From NCBI GenBank assembly GCA_964653655.1, contig CAZZHG010000005.1:1-64000 (forward strand): 64,000 nt of DNA, read 5' to 3'. The notes below the pieces were generated by a model. The model was not told where the DNA came from. It was given only the letters and a program-made list of their open reading frames with translations, and made no database searches. Positions 1 to 8,082 of this stretch are shown one piece after another. Made by a program: the position numbers and the translations under genes. This DNA is from CAZZHG01 sp964653655 (GTDB lineage: Bacteria; Bdellovibrionota; FAC87; UBA2466). Within the stretch, counting starts at the first letter, position 1. Every line of letters begins with the position of its first letter.

Positions 1-707
1 CCCTCGATGTAGGCCGCGCTGATTTTTCCCTGGCCGGTCACTTCGAAATCAAGGGACTCACCGAGCAAAACGGATACGGGATTCACGGCAAGCGTACACG
101 TCGGCGGATGGTCGCGAACGACGTACGCCGTGTTGCAGGTGACCGTTCCCCCCGGTCCCTCCACCGTCGCAACTACCGGAAACACGCCGGAGTCCACGGA
201 AGTCACGGTCTTCGTGCCGACGGGAAAGGCTGTTTGGGTGCCGTCGATGGAGGCGGCCGTGACTTTGCCGGTGGTCTTCACGGTCAGAGTGACGGGCTGT
301 CCGACCAGCGAGGTCGCGGGACTCGCGTCCACCTGACAGATCGGAGGACGTTCGCGGATCTCGTATCTCACTGAACAACTGCTCGCTCCGCCCGGTCCAC
401 GGACTATGGCCTCCGACCGGAACTGACCGGCCGATTGCGGAACGAATTCCTTAACCCAGATCGCCCCGGCCATGACTTGGCCGTCGAGAGTCAGTTCGGT
501 GGCGATACCGTCGATTTCAACGGTCAGCCGAAAAGGATCGCCGATGAGTGAAGTGGACGAGGAAGCCGTGACCCGGCAGGTGGGCTTCTTTTCGACGGCC
601 GGGTTTTGTTGAACTTGGGCGGGCCAAGGATAGAGAAACGGAGCCTCGCGGTTACAACCGGACAAACCGATCGCCAATAATCCGATAACCCACTTCCCCA
701 GATGCAT
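1..707 (-). CDS. Lipoprotein with tandem 80-residue Ig-like modules (3' end cut by window edge)
   Basis: The protein starts with a hydrophobic leader and a lipobox (IGLSGC, Cys18), so it is probably a lipoprotein. After a short linker come repeated modules of about 80 residues. They begin at Cys44, Cys124 and Cys204, the third running off the edge. Each full module has a second Cys (111, 191) inside a GPGG-x3-C-x4-Y pattern, which suggests one disulfide per module, and modules are joined by R-x-x-PP linkers. The same module ends the trypsin at 27314 and, more loosely, is found in the trypsin at 49461. No catalytic motif is visible; an adhesive or structural surface role is inferred. The ATG at 707 sits close behind a GAGGGG stretch; an in-frame GTG nine bases upstream is an alternative start. 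Confidence 0.8.
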   Translation of the reverse strand, partial: MHLGKWVIGLLAIGLSGCNREAPFLYPWPAQVQQNPAVEKKPTCRVTASSSTSLIGDPFRLTVEIDGIATELTLDGQVMAGAIWVKEFVPQSAGQFRSEAIVRGPGGASSCSVRYEIRERPPICQVDASPATSLVGQPVTLTVKTTGKVTAASIDGTQTAFPVGTKTVTSVDSGVFPVVATVEGPGGTVTCNTAYVVRDHPPTCTLAVNPVSVLLGESLDFEVTGQGKISAAYIE

Positions 708-920
708 ACCCCTCACCGTCGCCAACTAAGATCTGTACTGCTTGTGGATTGACGCGCGAACGCACCAAAACGTTACGTTCTCGGGTCAAGAAATGTCAAA
801 GGACGGGCGGGTAGAGAAAGAACACTGCGGCAGAATTCCGCATCAGTTCAGCGGGCGAAGGAAAGCTTTACCGTCGGCAACTACACGCGTCAGCCGAAGC
901 GGACGAGAGCCTATCGGAAA
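708..920. other. Intergenic region upstream of the Ig-like lipoprotein
   Basis: These 213 bases separate two genes on the minus strand and should hold the promoter of the Ig-like lipoprotein. A 60-codon plus-strand frame here has no ribosome site or recognisable protein character. No clear hairpin was seen. Confidence 0.4.
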
Positions 921-1961
921 CTAGTTGCCGGTTTTCGACGAGTCGGGGCCCCGTTGCGCTTCCAGCTGACTGGGGCTGAGGATAGCCTCCGCGCAGCCAA
1001 CGCCGTTGGTGTTCGCGGGCGGGAAGCGCGTGGCGATGTCGTTAAGAACGTAAGCGAGCCGGTGCCCGCCCTTGAGGATCTGTTGGTGAATGAGGCCCAA
1101 GGCTTCGCGAGAGTAAGTCTCGCCGATGGTCGGCAGCTTTTTGCGATCGTAAGCGCCGTCCCGGTACTTGTGAGTCACCGGGTCCTTGATCTTGCAGTAA
1201 GGCCGCAGACGGGGATCGGTGATGCCGTCCTTATAAACCTTCGGGTGCATCGCCAAGGCCTCTTCGTACCAGGCCTGCGCGCCGAGCTTCGAGGAATTGG
1301 GCAGATCCGCCTTCACCGCCTTCATGGCGTCCGACGTATCGGCCTCGACGTTGGCGACTATCGATTGGTAGCCGAAATACTTGCCCGGCTTTCCTTTATT
1401 GATCGTGTTGAAGTCCTTTTCCTCCCACTCGAAAGCATGATCGTCCCAAACACTGTGAAGGTTAACGTTCTCCGTGCGGCCGGTGATGGGATTCTTCCAT
1501 TTCACGTCGCAGAGATTCGCGCCCATGTCATAACCGTTGCCGACGTGAAGCGGCTGGTGCACGTCTCCGACGAGGTGAACCAGATAGCGCATCACGATGA
1601 TCTTCTGATCCCTCGGCACGTTGTTGCGGCCTATGAATTCCGCCCCGGACGAGATGAAAGAGTGGGCGGTCTTCTTTCCTTCCGCGCCCTTTACGGCATC
1701 GGCTACGGGAGTGCCGCTGACGATTTCGAAAAAATGATAGGGGGAGAAATCCTTGTAGCGGGGATCGTTTCTTACCTCGTCGGGAAACGTCGCCGCCACC
1801 GCCAGCGGTTCGGCGCCCAGCACCTCGCAAACGAGAGCCTTCGCGGCGGGGGTGAGAAGCCGTTCCGCAATTTCGCCGATGGCCGCGTGGCCAAGTGCGC
1901 CCCAACCGAAGGCTTTGGAAGAATAGAGAACGACCATACCGATCAAGAACGCGGATTTCAC
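921..1961 (-). CDS. S1/P1-family nuclease, exported
   Basis: 346 residues with a signal peptide ending just before WGALGH, which makes the mature N-terminal Trp the first zinc ligand, as is known for S1/P1 nucleases. Later family blocks are clear: a histidine-rich HLVGDVHQPLHVG segment, an asparagine-rich stretch and NLHSVWDDH. Enzymes of this family cut single-stranded DNA and RNA to 5'-mononucleotides and act outside the cytoplasm. The start is a GTG behind AGAGG. That site overlaps the stop of the upstream gene (LOG-type, 1970-2761) only 8 bases away, so the two are almost surely one operon. The product 5'-NMPs are the substrates of LOG enzymes, which suggests a joint pathway. Confidence 0.92.
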   Translation of the reverse strand: MKSAFLIGMVVLYSSKAFGWGALGHAAIGEIAERLLTPAAKALVCEVLGAEPLAVAATFPDEVRNDPRYKDFSPYHFFEIVSGTPVADAVKGAEGKKTAHSFISSGAEFIGRNNVPRDQKIIVMRYLVHLVGDVHQPLHVGNGYDMGANLCDVKWKNPITGRTENVNLHSVWDDHAFEWEEKDFNTINKGKPGKYFGYQSIVANVEADTSDAMKAVKADLPNSSKLGAQAWYEEALAMHPKVYKDGITDPRLRPYCKIKDPVTHKYRDGAYDRKKLPTIGETYSREALGLIHQQILKGGHRLAYVLNDIATRFPPANTNGVGCAEAILSPSQLEAQRGPDSSKTGN

Positions 1962-1969
1962 GGGGACCT

Positions 1970-2761
1970 CTAGTTGGTTTTGTTGAGTTTGGGGCCCAGG
2001 CTCTTCACCAGGGCGGGATACGTTTCAATGTACTGGATGGCTTCATCGGCGGAAGTGACCCGGTGGATGATGCCGAGATCGTCCTCGTGGATGGTCCCGG
2101 CCTCCGCCATGATCTTCAGCGCCTTCTTCAGAGACGTCCATTCGTCTTCGCTGCCGAGAAACACGATGGGAAGATCCGGAATCTTCTTCGTCTGCTTCTT
2201 GGTGATCGTCTCGAAAATTTCCCAAACGGTTCCGACTCCGCCGGAGCCGACGACGACGGCACGGGCCGCATTCACCATGAAGGATTCGCGGAGGGCGAAA
2301 TCGCGGAACTGATAGGCTTCCGTCGTGAAGGAGTTCGGCTTCTCGATCCCGTTCTTTCCGAAACCGACGGTGAAGCCGTAACTTTTCCCGCCGCCTTCCT
2401 TCGCGCCCCGATCGCCCGCTTCCATGAGGCCGGGCCCGCCGCCAGTGAGAATCGGGATGTTGCCGTGCTTTTGCGTCCACTTCCTGGCGAACTCGCGGAT
2501 CACGTCGTACGACGGATGGCCCTCTTTCAAACGAGCGCTTCCGAAAATGGTGACCGCTCCGTCGGGGGCGTTGCGATCGAGAAGGAGCCTCGCGCAGAAA
2601 CCGTCGCGGGCGAAGTGCTCGGGCTTACCGAGCTCCTGATCGAGACTGTCTTTCTCTATCTTGCAGTCCTTGGGTTTGAGCCGAATGACCGTATCGGCGG
2701 CGAAACCAGGCATGACTTGGAGCGCCAAGAGCATCAGAAACACCGGCATTTTCGAGGGCAT
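1970..2761 (-). CDS. LOG-family nucleotide 5'-monophosphate phosphoribohydrolase with a signal peptide
   Basis: 263 residues. The C-terminal ~190 residues are a LOG (lysine-decarboxylase-like, Rossmann) domain, with VTIFGSAR, LTGGGPGLMEA and a GSGGVGTVWE version of the PGGxGTxxE motif. Family members split nucleoside 5'-monophosphates into a free base and ribose 5-phosphate. Unusually, the first ~22 residues form a good Sec signal peptide (hydrophobic core, GFAAD cleavage area), followed by ~50 residues before the domain. LOG proteins are normally cytosolic. It lies 8 bases upstream of the exported S1/P1 nuclease. I see no strong ribosome site; a second Met four codons in would keep the signal peptide. 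The fold is fairly sure; the exported location is inferred. Confidence 0.85.
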   Translation of the reverse strand: MPSKMPVFLMLLALQVMPGFAADTVIRLKPKDCKIEKDSLDQELGKPEHFARDGFCARLLLDRNAPDGAVTIFGSARLKEGHPSYDVIREFARKWTQKHGNIPILTGGGPGLMEAGDRGAKEGGGKSYGFTVGFGKNGIEKPNSFTTEAYQFRDFALRESFMVNAARAVVVGSGGVGTVWEIFETITKKQTKKIPDLPIVFLGSEDEWTSLKKALKIMAEAGTIHEDDLGIIHRVTSADEAIQYIETYPALVKSLGPKLNKTN

Positions 2762-2828
2762 TGGGTAATTGTCGTCGCAAGGGGGAGTTGTCTCAAGGCA
2801 CGGAGTTAACTTACCGAAAAGATAGGGA

Positions 2829-5800
2829 ATGCGCCTCGCCCGACTCTTTCTCTCTCTAATGATGTCAGTCGCGCCGCTTTCCGCGGACGAAGCGCACGAT
2901 TCCGCGGCGACCGACGCCGGCTCGACCGAGATTACGACGGCCTATCCTTACGATCTCCAGCAGTGCCGCTTTCTGAAACGCGACAAGGGTTACTACTTTT
3001 TGGAGAAGGATTGGCACTTCCGCCAGACAGGGCTCGATCTGTTTCGCAAGCATCCGCTCGTGAAGCGGGCGGATTACAGCAAGATTCAGCTGGGAATACT
3101 CGACACCCCGATTCGGGCGTCGGAAAACCCGAAGGCCGGAAAACGGGTGAAGGCAGCTTCGAACGCCACCGCCGACGACCAGGACACCTTCCATGGAACT
3201 CACGTCGCGGGCATCGCCGCTTCGAAAACGGTCGGCGTAAATCCGCGTTTGCCGCTAATTTCTCATCCGCTCGATTTTGAATGGACGATCTTCTCTCCGA
3301 GCATCGTAAACGCCTTGATCGCCGCCGGTAAGGATCCCAAGACAAGAGTGGTTAACCTTTCCATCCACGCGCTCGAACACCCGCTCATCAAAGAGCAGGT
3401 GCTGGAGCTGACGAAGAAAGGCGTTTGGGTCGTCTACGCCGCGGGAAACAACGGCGAAGTAAACGTCGGAGACAGCGCGCTTCTCAGAGAGCTGTCGCAG
3501 GTTCCCGAGCTCTTCTCCATCGGCGCGCTCAACTACTTCGGAACCCCCGCATCATTCAGTAATCACGGCTCGAGCGTCGATTTCTACGCGCCGGGCGAGA
3601 GGATTCAGTCTCTTAACGCCGACTACGTTCCCGGAGAGAAAAAATCCAAAGCGAAGGCGGTGGCGGACGGAACGAGCATGGCGGCGCCTTACGCTTCGGC
3701 CGTACTTGCCACCATGCGGGCGATCGAGCCCTCTCTCACCGCGGAAGAAGCCTTGGAGCTCATCAAGGAGACGGCGATTCTCAGAGGCACGAAGGAAGTC
3801 GTGTCTCAGATTAACCCGTACCTCATCGTTTCCTATCTGGAGGCAATCCGTCTCGCCCGCCTGAAGCAGGAATGCAAGAAGCTGGTCTCCTGTTTTCCCG
3901 CGGCGAAGCGCGCCATTCAGGAGAAGGCGGAAGCTCTAGCCACGGCCCTCAAATCGCCGGAAAACAACAACTGCGACGAATGGGAGAAATTCCAAAATCA
4001 GCTTCGCCAAGGCTACTTCCTTACTCGCGGAAGAGATCCCCGTTTCAGCGGACCGCTCGTTCGCCTCTCCCAAAATGCCCCCCGGGGAAAAGCTGCGGAA
4101 TCCGTTCTGTACACTTCGGGCGTCGCTCAGGAGCGGGCGCTCCCGGAGTTCATGGCCGATCACGGCGGCCTACTCGCAAAGGAAGAGGGAGAAGCCTCGA
4201 AAGCTTTCTTCGACGGCCGGCCGGACAAGCTGACCAAGGATGAGCTGGAGGTATCGTTCTCCAATCTCGACGCCATCTGGAAACGTTGTGAGAACTTCTT
4301 CTTCGTCCAAACCGACAATGGATTCTGCCACGAGATGTTCCACGTCATGCCGAAGTCGTTGAAGCTCGCCTTGGCGAAAAGACTCGTCGATGCCAAGAAG
4401 CCGCTTTCGTCGATAAACCTGCTTCGAACCAACTTCCGGCTCTACGAGGACCCGGCGTCGCTACCCCTGCACAATGCGCTAGTGCCGCTCGCCATCGAGG
4501 GAATGGAGAAAAAGGTCCTCACTTCGACCGAAGCCGAGCACATGCTCGAAGAACTTCCGGAGCTTGCCGAGCAGGCCAGAAAGCAGGTGCTCCCCCTCCT
4601 GGAATCCTGCCTGAAAAGCCCCATCGCCGAGGAGCACAAGTACTGCCGCCGGTACATTGCCCGGGCCAAACTCTATCTGACCGCCGACTCCACGGCGGCG
4701 GACGACGAGAATGCCGCCAAGGAAATCGCCAAGGAATACGACATTGCCCTTCCCTACGCCGCTCTTCGAGTTCAAATCGAACGCGCCAGGGCCGGATTTT
4801 TCGACGAAGGAAAGATGGCGAACGTGTTGCTACGGCAACTCGCCGAGTGGAAGGAAATCGACGCGCCCTACACGAAGAAAGAGGAGAACCACGAGTTCGG
4901 AGCGCGCAAGGAGCTCTTCAACGACTGGCTGGAAGTGGCGAAGAGCCCCTTTTACGGCAAGCTAGTGGGCCAGATTCTCGCCAACCCGGCGAACCTGAAA
5001 GTCCTGGACCAGTTGCTTCACGGCAAAACGGCATTCCCCGATTCGGCGTGGGAAGGTTTCTTCCCGCTCGCCCAGCTGGAGCCGAAGGACCGCAAAGCCC
5101 TGCTGGAGGGGATCGCCGAACACTGGACCCTCAACGATTCAACGAGGGCGAAGCGCTACTTCACCCTGCTACAAGCGAACTCGGATCTACCGGAGGCGGC
5201 AAGCGTCCTCGAAGGTCTCAAGAAGAAGGATCAGCCTACTCCCTTTTGGAAGGCGGCTCGGCGAAGTTACCTGCAACATGCCGCCGAAACGGCGACCGGT
5301 CCGACACCCGCTCTCGCGCAGCTTCTGGATGAAACGCCGAAGAGCGAGCATTGGCTGACCCTGGCGTACCTCGACAAGGATTCGGCCGCCAAGGACCCCG
5401 AGTTCCTGAAACGTCTGGCGAAGATCTCTGAAGGAGCTCCCGCCGATTCCCTGCTCGCCACGGAGCTACTCGAGTGGATGAGCGTAAGCCTTCTGGGACA
5501 GCCCAAGGTCGAGACCAGCAACGCCATCGCGCCCATTCTGATTCCTAAGCTCGCCGAACTTTTTCGGGCGAGGGGACGATGGAACGAGAGCGGCGCACTC
5601 ATTCCGGGCATCGGAACGAGTCTAAATCGGCTGTCCGAACGCCGGCCCCATCGATTCGCCCAATCGATTTTCCAGTTCGAAAAAATGCTCGCGGACGAAA
5701 AGTGGCTGACGGCGGACGACACACCAGAGGCGGATGACGAGCGGAAACTGGAGTCCATCTATCGGCGAAAAGATCTGTTTCTGGCGTTGAACACACTGAC

Positions 5801-6182
5801 CAGCTCCGTCCAGGGCGACGCCTATCTGCAAAGCCACCCGAAAATGCTCGAATGGATGGTGAAGACGGCAACCGATCCCGATACGGACGAGAAGCTGGAG
5901 AATGCGGCACTCAATCCGACGCTGACATTCGCGTTGAAAGACAAAATCCCCGAAAAGTTGGGACCGGCGACCCGGACTCCCAACTGGCTCCTCGAAGTCA
6001 CCTGGCGGCAACCCAAAGCTACTCCCAAGATAGTTCAACTTTACAAGGAGAGCCGCCGCCCCGAACTTCTGCAATCTCTTCAACAGGCCCTCCTGCTGTT
6101 TCCCGAAAGACTTAGTTACGACGTGAAAAGGGAAATCGAAGGGCTTCCCGTTAGCGATCCGCCGATCGGAGGGGGCCCATGA
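2829..6182 (+). CDS. Large subtilisin-like (S8) serine protease, exported
   Basis: 1117 residues. A signal peptide ends near APLSAD. The S8 catalytic domain spans about 85-340: Asp92 (LGILDTP), His125 (FHGTHVAGIA), oxyanion Asn207 (YAAGNNGE) and Ser283 (DGTSMAAPYAS). All four key residues are present, so it is probably active. The remaining ~770 residues are charged and mostly helical with Leu/Ala-rich pairs resembling solenoid repeats, but I do not recognise a family. Fewer than 70 residues separate the signal peptide from the catalytic core, and no standard I9 propeptide is evident. The gene overlaps the next one by 4 bases (ATGA), so the small exported protein downstream is translationally coupled. 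Confidence 0.92.
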   Translation: MRLARLFLSLMMSVAPLSADEAHDSAATDAGSTEITTAYPYDLQQCRFLKRDKGYYFLEKDWHFRQTGLDLFRKHPLVKRADYSKIQLGILDTPIRASENPKAGKRVKAASNATADDQDTFHGTHVAGIAASKTVGVNPRLPLISHPLDFEWTIFSPSIVNALIAAGKDPKTRVVNLSIHALEHPLIKEQVLELTKKGVWVVYAAGNNGEVNVGDSALLRELSQVPELFSIGALNYFGTPASFSNHGSSVDFYAPGERIQSLNADYVPGEKKSKAKAVADGTSMAAPYASAVLATMRAIEPSLTAEEALELIKETAILRGTKEVVSQINPYLIVSYLEAIRLARLKQECKKLVSCFPAAKRAIQEKAEALATALKSPENNNCDEWEKFQNQLRQGYFLTRGRDPRFSGPLVRLSQNAPRGKAAESVLYTSGVAQERALPEFMADHGGLLAKEEGEASKAFFDGRPDKLTKDELEVSFSNLDAIWKRCENFFFVQTDNGFCHEMFHVMPKSLKLALAKRLVDAKKPLSSINLLRTNFRLYEDPASLPLHNALVPLAIEGMEKKVLTSTEAEHMLEELPELAEQARKQVLPLLESCLKSPIAEEHKYCRRYIARAKLYLTADSTAADDENAAKEIAKEYDIALPYAALRVQIERARAGFFDEGKMANVLLRQLAEWKEIDAPYTKKEENHEFGARKELFNDWLEVAKSPFYGKLVGQILANPANLKVLDQLLHGKTAFPDSAWEGFFPLAQLEPKDRKALLEGIAEHWTLNDSTRAKRYFTLLQANSDLPEAASVLEGLKKKDQPTPFWKAARRSYLQHAAETATGPTPALAQLLDETPKSEHWLTLAYLDKDSAAKDPEFLKRLAKISEGAPADSLLATELLEWMSVSLLGQPKVETSNAIAPILIPKLAELFRARGRWNESGALIPGIGTSLNRLSERRPHRFAQSIFQFEKMLADEKWLTADDTPEADDERKLESIYRRKDLFLALNTLTSSVQGDAYLQSHPKMLEWMVKTATDPDTDEKLENAALNPTLTFALKDKIPEKLGPATRTPNWLLEVTWRQPKATPKIVQLYKESRRPELLQSLQQALLLFPERLSYDVKREIEGLPVSDPPIGGGP

Positions 6183-6487
6183 GAGCTCTACTCCTCCTAT
6201 TGGCGTTTTCGCTAAGCTCGCTTGCCGACGAGAAACCTTTAGTCACCGTCGTTTTCAACAATCCGGTTTCCTGCGGACAGGCGATTCAGATCGTCCGTTC
6301 GGTACCCGTCTCTCTCAACTGCAACCGGGATCGGCGGGCCGATTACGCCTATTCCGTCGTCCCCATCGGCGTGGCTCCCGTCGGAAAAATCCTGGGTCAG
6401 CTACGCCGGCTGCGGGGAGTCCGCCGTGCCGAGCTCTCCGTCGGCGAAGGCGGAACCAAGCTCCCCACCCTGCCCGGCGGCTACTAA
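6179..6487 (+). CDS. Small exported protein coupled to the subtilase; possible I9-like inhibitor/chaperone
   Basis: 102 residues: signal peptide (cleavage near SSLAD), then a domain of ~75 residues with a predicted beta-alpha-beta-beta-alpha-beta order. It ends in a helix and strand of the type GQLRRLRGVRRAELSV, which resembles the last part of I9 subtilisin propeptides. Two cysteines could pair. Its ATG overlaps the stop of the subtilase. A role as a trans-acting folding helper or inhibitor of that protease is my inference from size, fold pattern and coupling. Sequence similarity alone is weak, and it may be an unrelated small exported protein. Confidence 0.7.
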   Translation: MRALLLLLAFSLSSLADEKPLVTVVFNNPVSCGQAIQIVRSVPVSLNCNRDRRADYAYSVVPIGVAPVGKILGQLRRLRGVRRAELSVGEGGTKLPTLPGGY

Positions 6488-6554
6488 AAGAGCTATTGAT
6501 AATTCGAACGGTTCGACTAGAACTCTTCGGATAAACCGAAGGTAGAGACTAGTC

Positions 6555-7448
6555 ATGACTCTGGACCAGTTGAGATACTTCGCCGCCGTGGCCACCTACC
6601 AGCACGTAGGCCGAGCCGCGAATGCGGTTGCCATCAGCCCCAGCGTTATCAGCGCTTCCATTTCCTCTCTCGAAGAAGAGCTCAACTGCGAACTGTTCCG
6701 TAAGCGCGGCCGCGGAATCGAGCTGACTCCGGACGGAGAGCGCCTACTCGAAAAAAGCCGGACCATTCTGTCGGGAGTCGACGGCCTGAAGGCCGAAATG
6801 AAGCGCGAGCCGGAATCGCTTTCCGGCCGCTACCGTCTCGGCGCCAGCCACTTTCTTTCGTCGAGACTGATGTTTCAGGGATGGCACGAGCTGCAGAAGA
6901 AACACCCGCGTCTCGTGGTCGACATGCATTCCATGAACACGGTTCACGCCATCGCCGAAGTGCTGTCGGGACGGCTCGATCTCGCCGTCTGCATCGGTCC
7001 GCTCAAGCACCCTGCTCTCTCAGAATATCCCCTCCACCGCGGCGACTTGGTGGTGGTCGTTCGCAAGGGACACCCGGTTCTGGAAAAGAGCCAGCGCGAT
7101 CAAATTCGATTTCTCGCCGAGCATCCGGCGGTCATCCACAAGTCCTCGCAAGGCGTGGACGTTTGTGAAACGCACCCGGTGTTCGACCGCCTCGGCTTCC
7201 AGCCGAAGATAGACATCTACTTCGACAGCGACGATATCGCCGTGCAAACGGTGCTTTTGTCCGATCGCTGGAGCTTTCTGCCCGACGCCGTCGCCTCGTC
7301 CCACGCGGAAAAGCTCAGCGTGATTCGTTTGCCGCGCACCGCCGGTACCGCGCCCTACCACATCAGCGCTCTCATTCACCGGGAACGGGGCAACGATCGG
7401 GTACTCCAGGCCCTGATCCAGACCCTCAAGGACCAGACCGTAAGCTAG
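6555..7448 (+). CDS. LysR-family transcriptional regulator
   Basis: 297 residues, the standard LysR length. The N-terminal helix-turn-helix opens with MTLDQLRYFAAVATYQHVGR and continues through SPSVISASISSLEEEL, then the linker helix and a substrate-binding domain that starts around residue 90 (GRYRLGASHFL). It starts 67 bases after the subtilase pair and on the same strand. LysR proteins often control a neighbouring or divergent gene, but there is no divergent partner here, so its target is unknown. The effector cannot be read from sequence. Confidence 0.93.
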   Translation: MTLDQLRYFAAVATYQHVGRAANAVAISPSVISASISSLEEELNCELFRKRGRGIELTPDGERLLEKSRTILSGVDGLKAEMKREPESLSGRYRLGASHFLSSRLMFQGWHELQKKHPRLVVDMHSMNTVHAIAEVLSGRLDLAVCIGPLKHPALSEYPLHRGDLVVVVRKGHPVLEKSQRDQIRFLAEHPAVIHKSSQGVDVCETHPVFDRLGFQPKIDIYFDSDDIAVQTVLLSDRWSFLPDAVASSHAEKLSVIRLPRTAGTAPYHISALIHRERGNDRVLQALIQTLKDQTVS

Positions 7449-7479
7449 TGTTATACTGGGCCGGTACCAACCGACCTAC

Positions 7480-8082
7480 GTGCGATCCACGACTACACGC
7501 TTCATACTAGCGGCCCTCTTCGCGATAGCCTTCGCGCGCCCGGCCCAGGCCGCCTACCACTTCGGCTTTCAGGGATACGGCGGCTATTCGAGCTCGTCGG
7601 TTCCGAACGGCTTCGATAGCCCGACGCTCATTCAAGCGGGTATCGGCGCGTCGCTCGGATTCGGATTCCGCCGGATCATGTTGGGAGTCGTTTCCGACTT
7701 CCGCTGGATCAGCCAGGTAAGCGCCGTCACCAACGGCTCGGGAAACCGCCGAGGCGAAAGATTCAATCTGCTTTCGCCCTCGCTCTTCATCTTTTTCAAC
7801 AAAGCCTACCTCTCCATCGAGTTTCAAAAGCTCGGCGAGTACAAGCTGTCGAACCTCACCGCCGAAGGAGCGCAGGTCATCTACCAGGATCCCATCGGCG
7901 CTAGAGTAACCTTCGCCTATACGATAGGCGGCCGGCTTTACCTCGGCGCGTACGTCGAATCCGTTCTCTTTCGTAAGCAGTTCGTCAGCGAGCTGAAAGA
8001 GCTGCACCCGCCGCTCAATGTTTGGCAAACGGGCCTACTTCTCAGCTGGTCCCTGGAGAAAAGCGGCGGACGTAGAAGATGA
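7480..8082 (+). CDS. Exported beta-barrel-like protein of unknown function
   Basis: 200 residues with a clear signal peptide (ARPAQA-AYHFG). The mature part is rich in Gly, aromatic residues and alternating hydrophobic strands (YHFGFQGYGGYSS, LGFGFRRIMLGV, TIGGRLYLGAYV). This pattern fits a small eight-stranded outer-membrane barrel. The start is GTG; no ATG precedes the signal peptide in this frame. Its stop overlaps the ATG of the Asp-box lipoprotein by 4 bases, so the two are co-translated. No named family was recognised. Confidence 0.75.
   Translation: MRSTTTRFILAALFAIAFARPAQAAYHFGFQGYGGYSSSSVPNGFDSPTLIQAGIGASLGFGFRRIMLGVVSDFRWISQVSAVTNGSGNRRGERFNLLSPSLFIFFNKAYLSIEFQKLGEYKLSNLTAEGAQVIYQDPIGARVTFAYTIGGRLYLGAYVESVLFRKQFVSELKELHPPLNVWQTGLLLSWSLEKSGGRRR

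Noticed and set aside
742..924. 60-codon plus-strand frame in the 708-920 gap
   Set aside because: No ribosome site and an Arg/Ser/Gly-rich composition without a protein-like pattern.
954..1973. 339-codon plus-strand frame over the S1/P1 nuclease
   Set aside because: The minus strand has a full nuclease with all key motifs and a signal peptide; the plus frame is a shadow.
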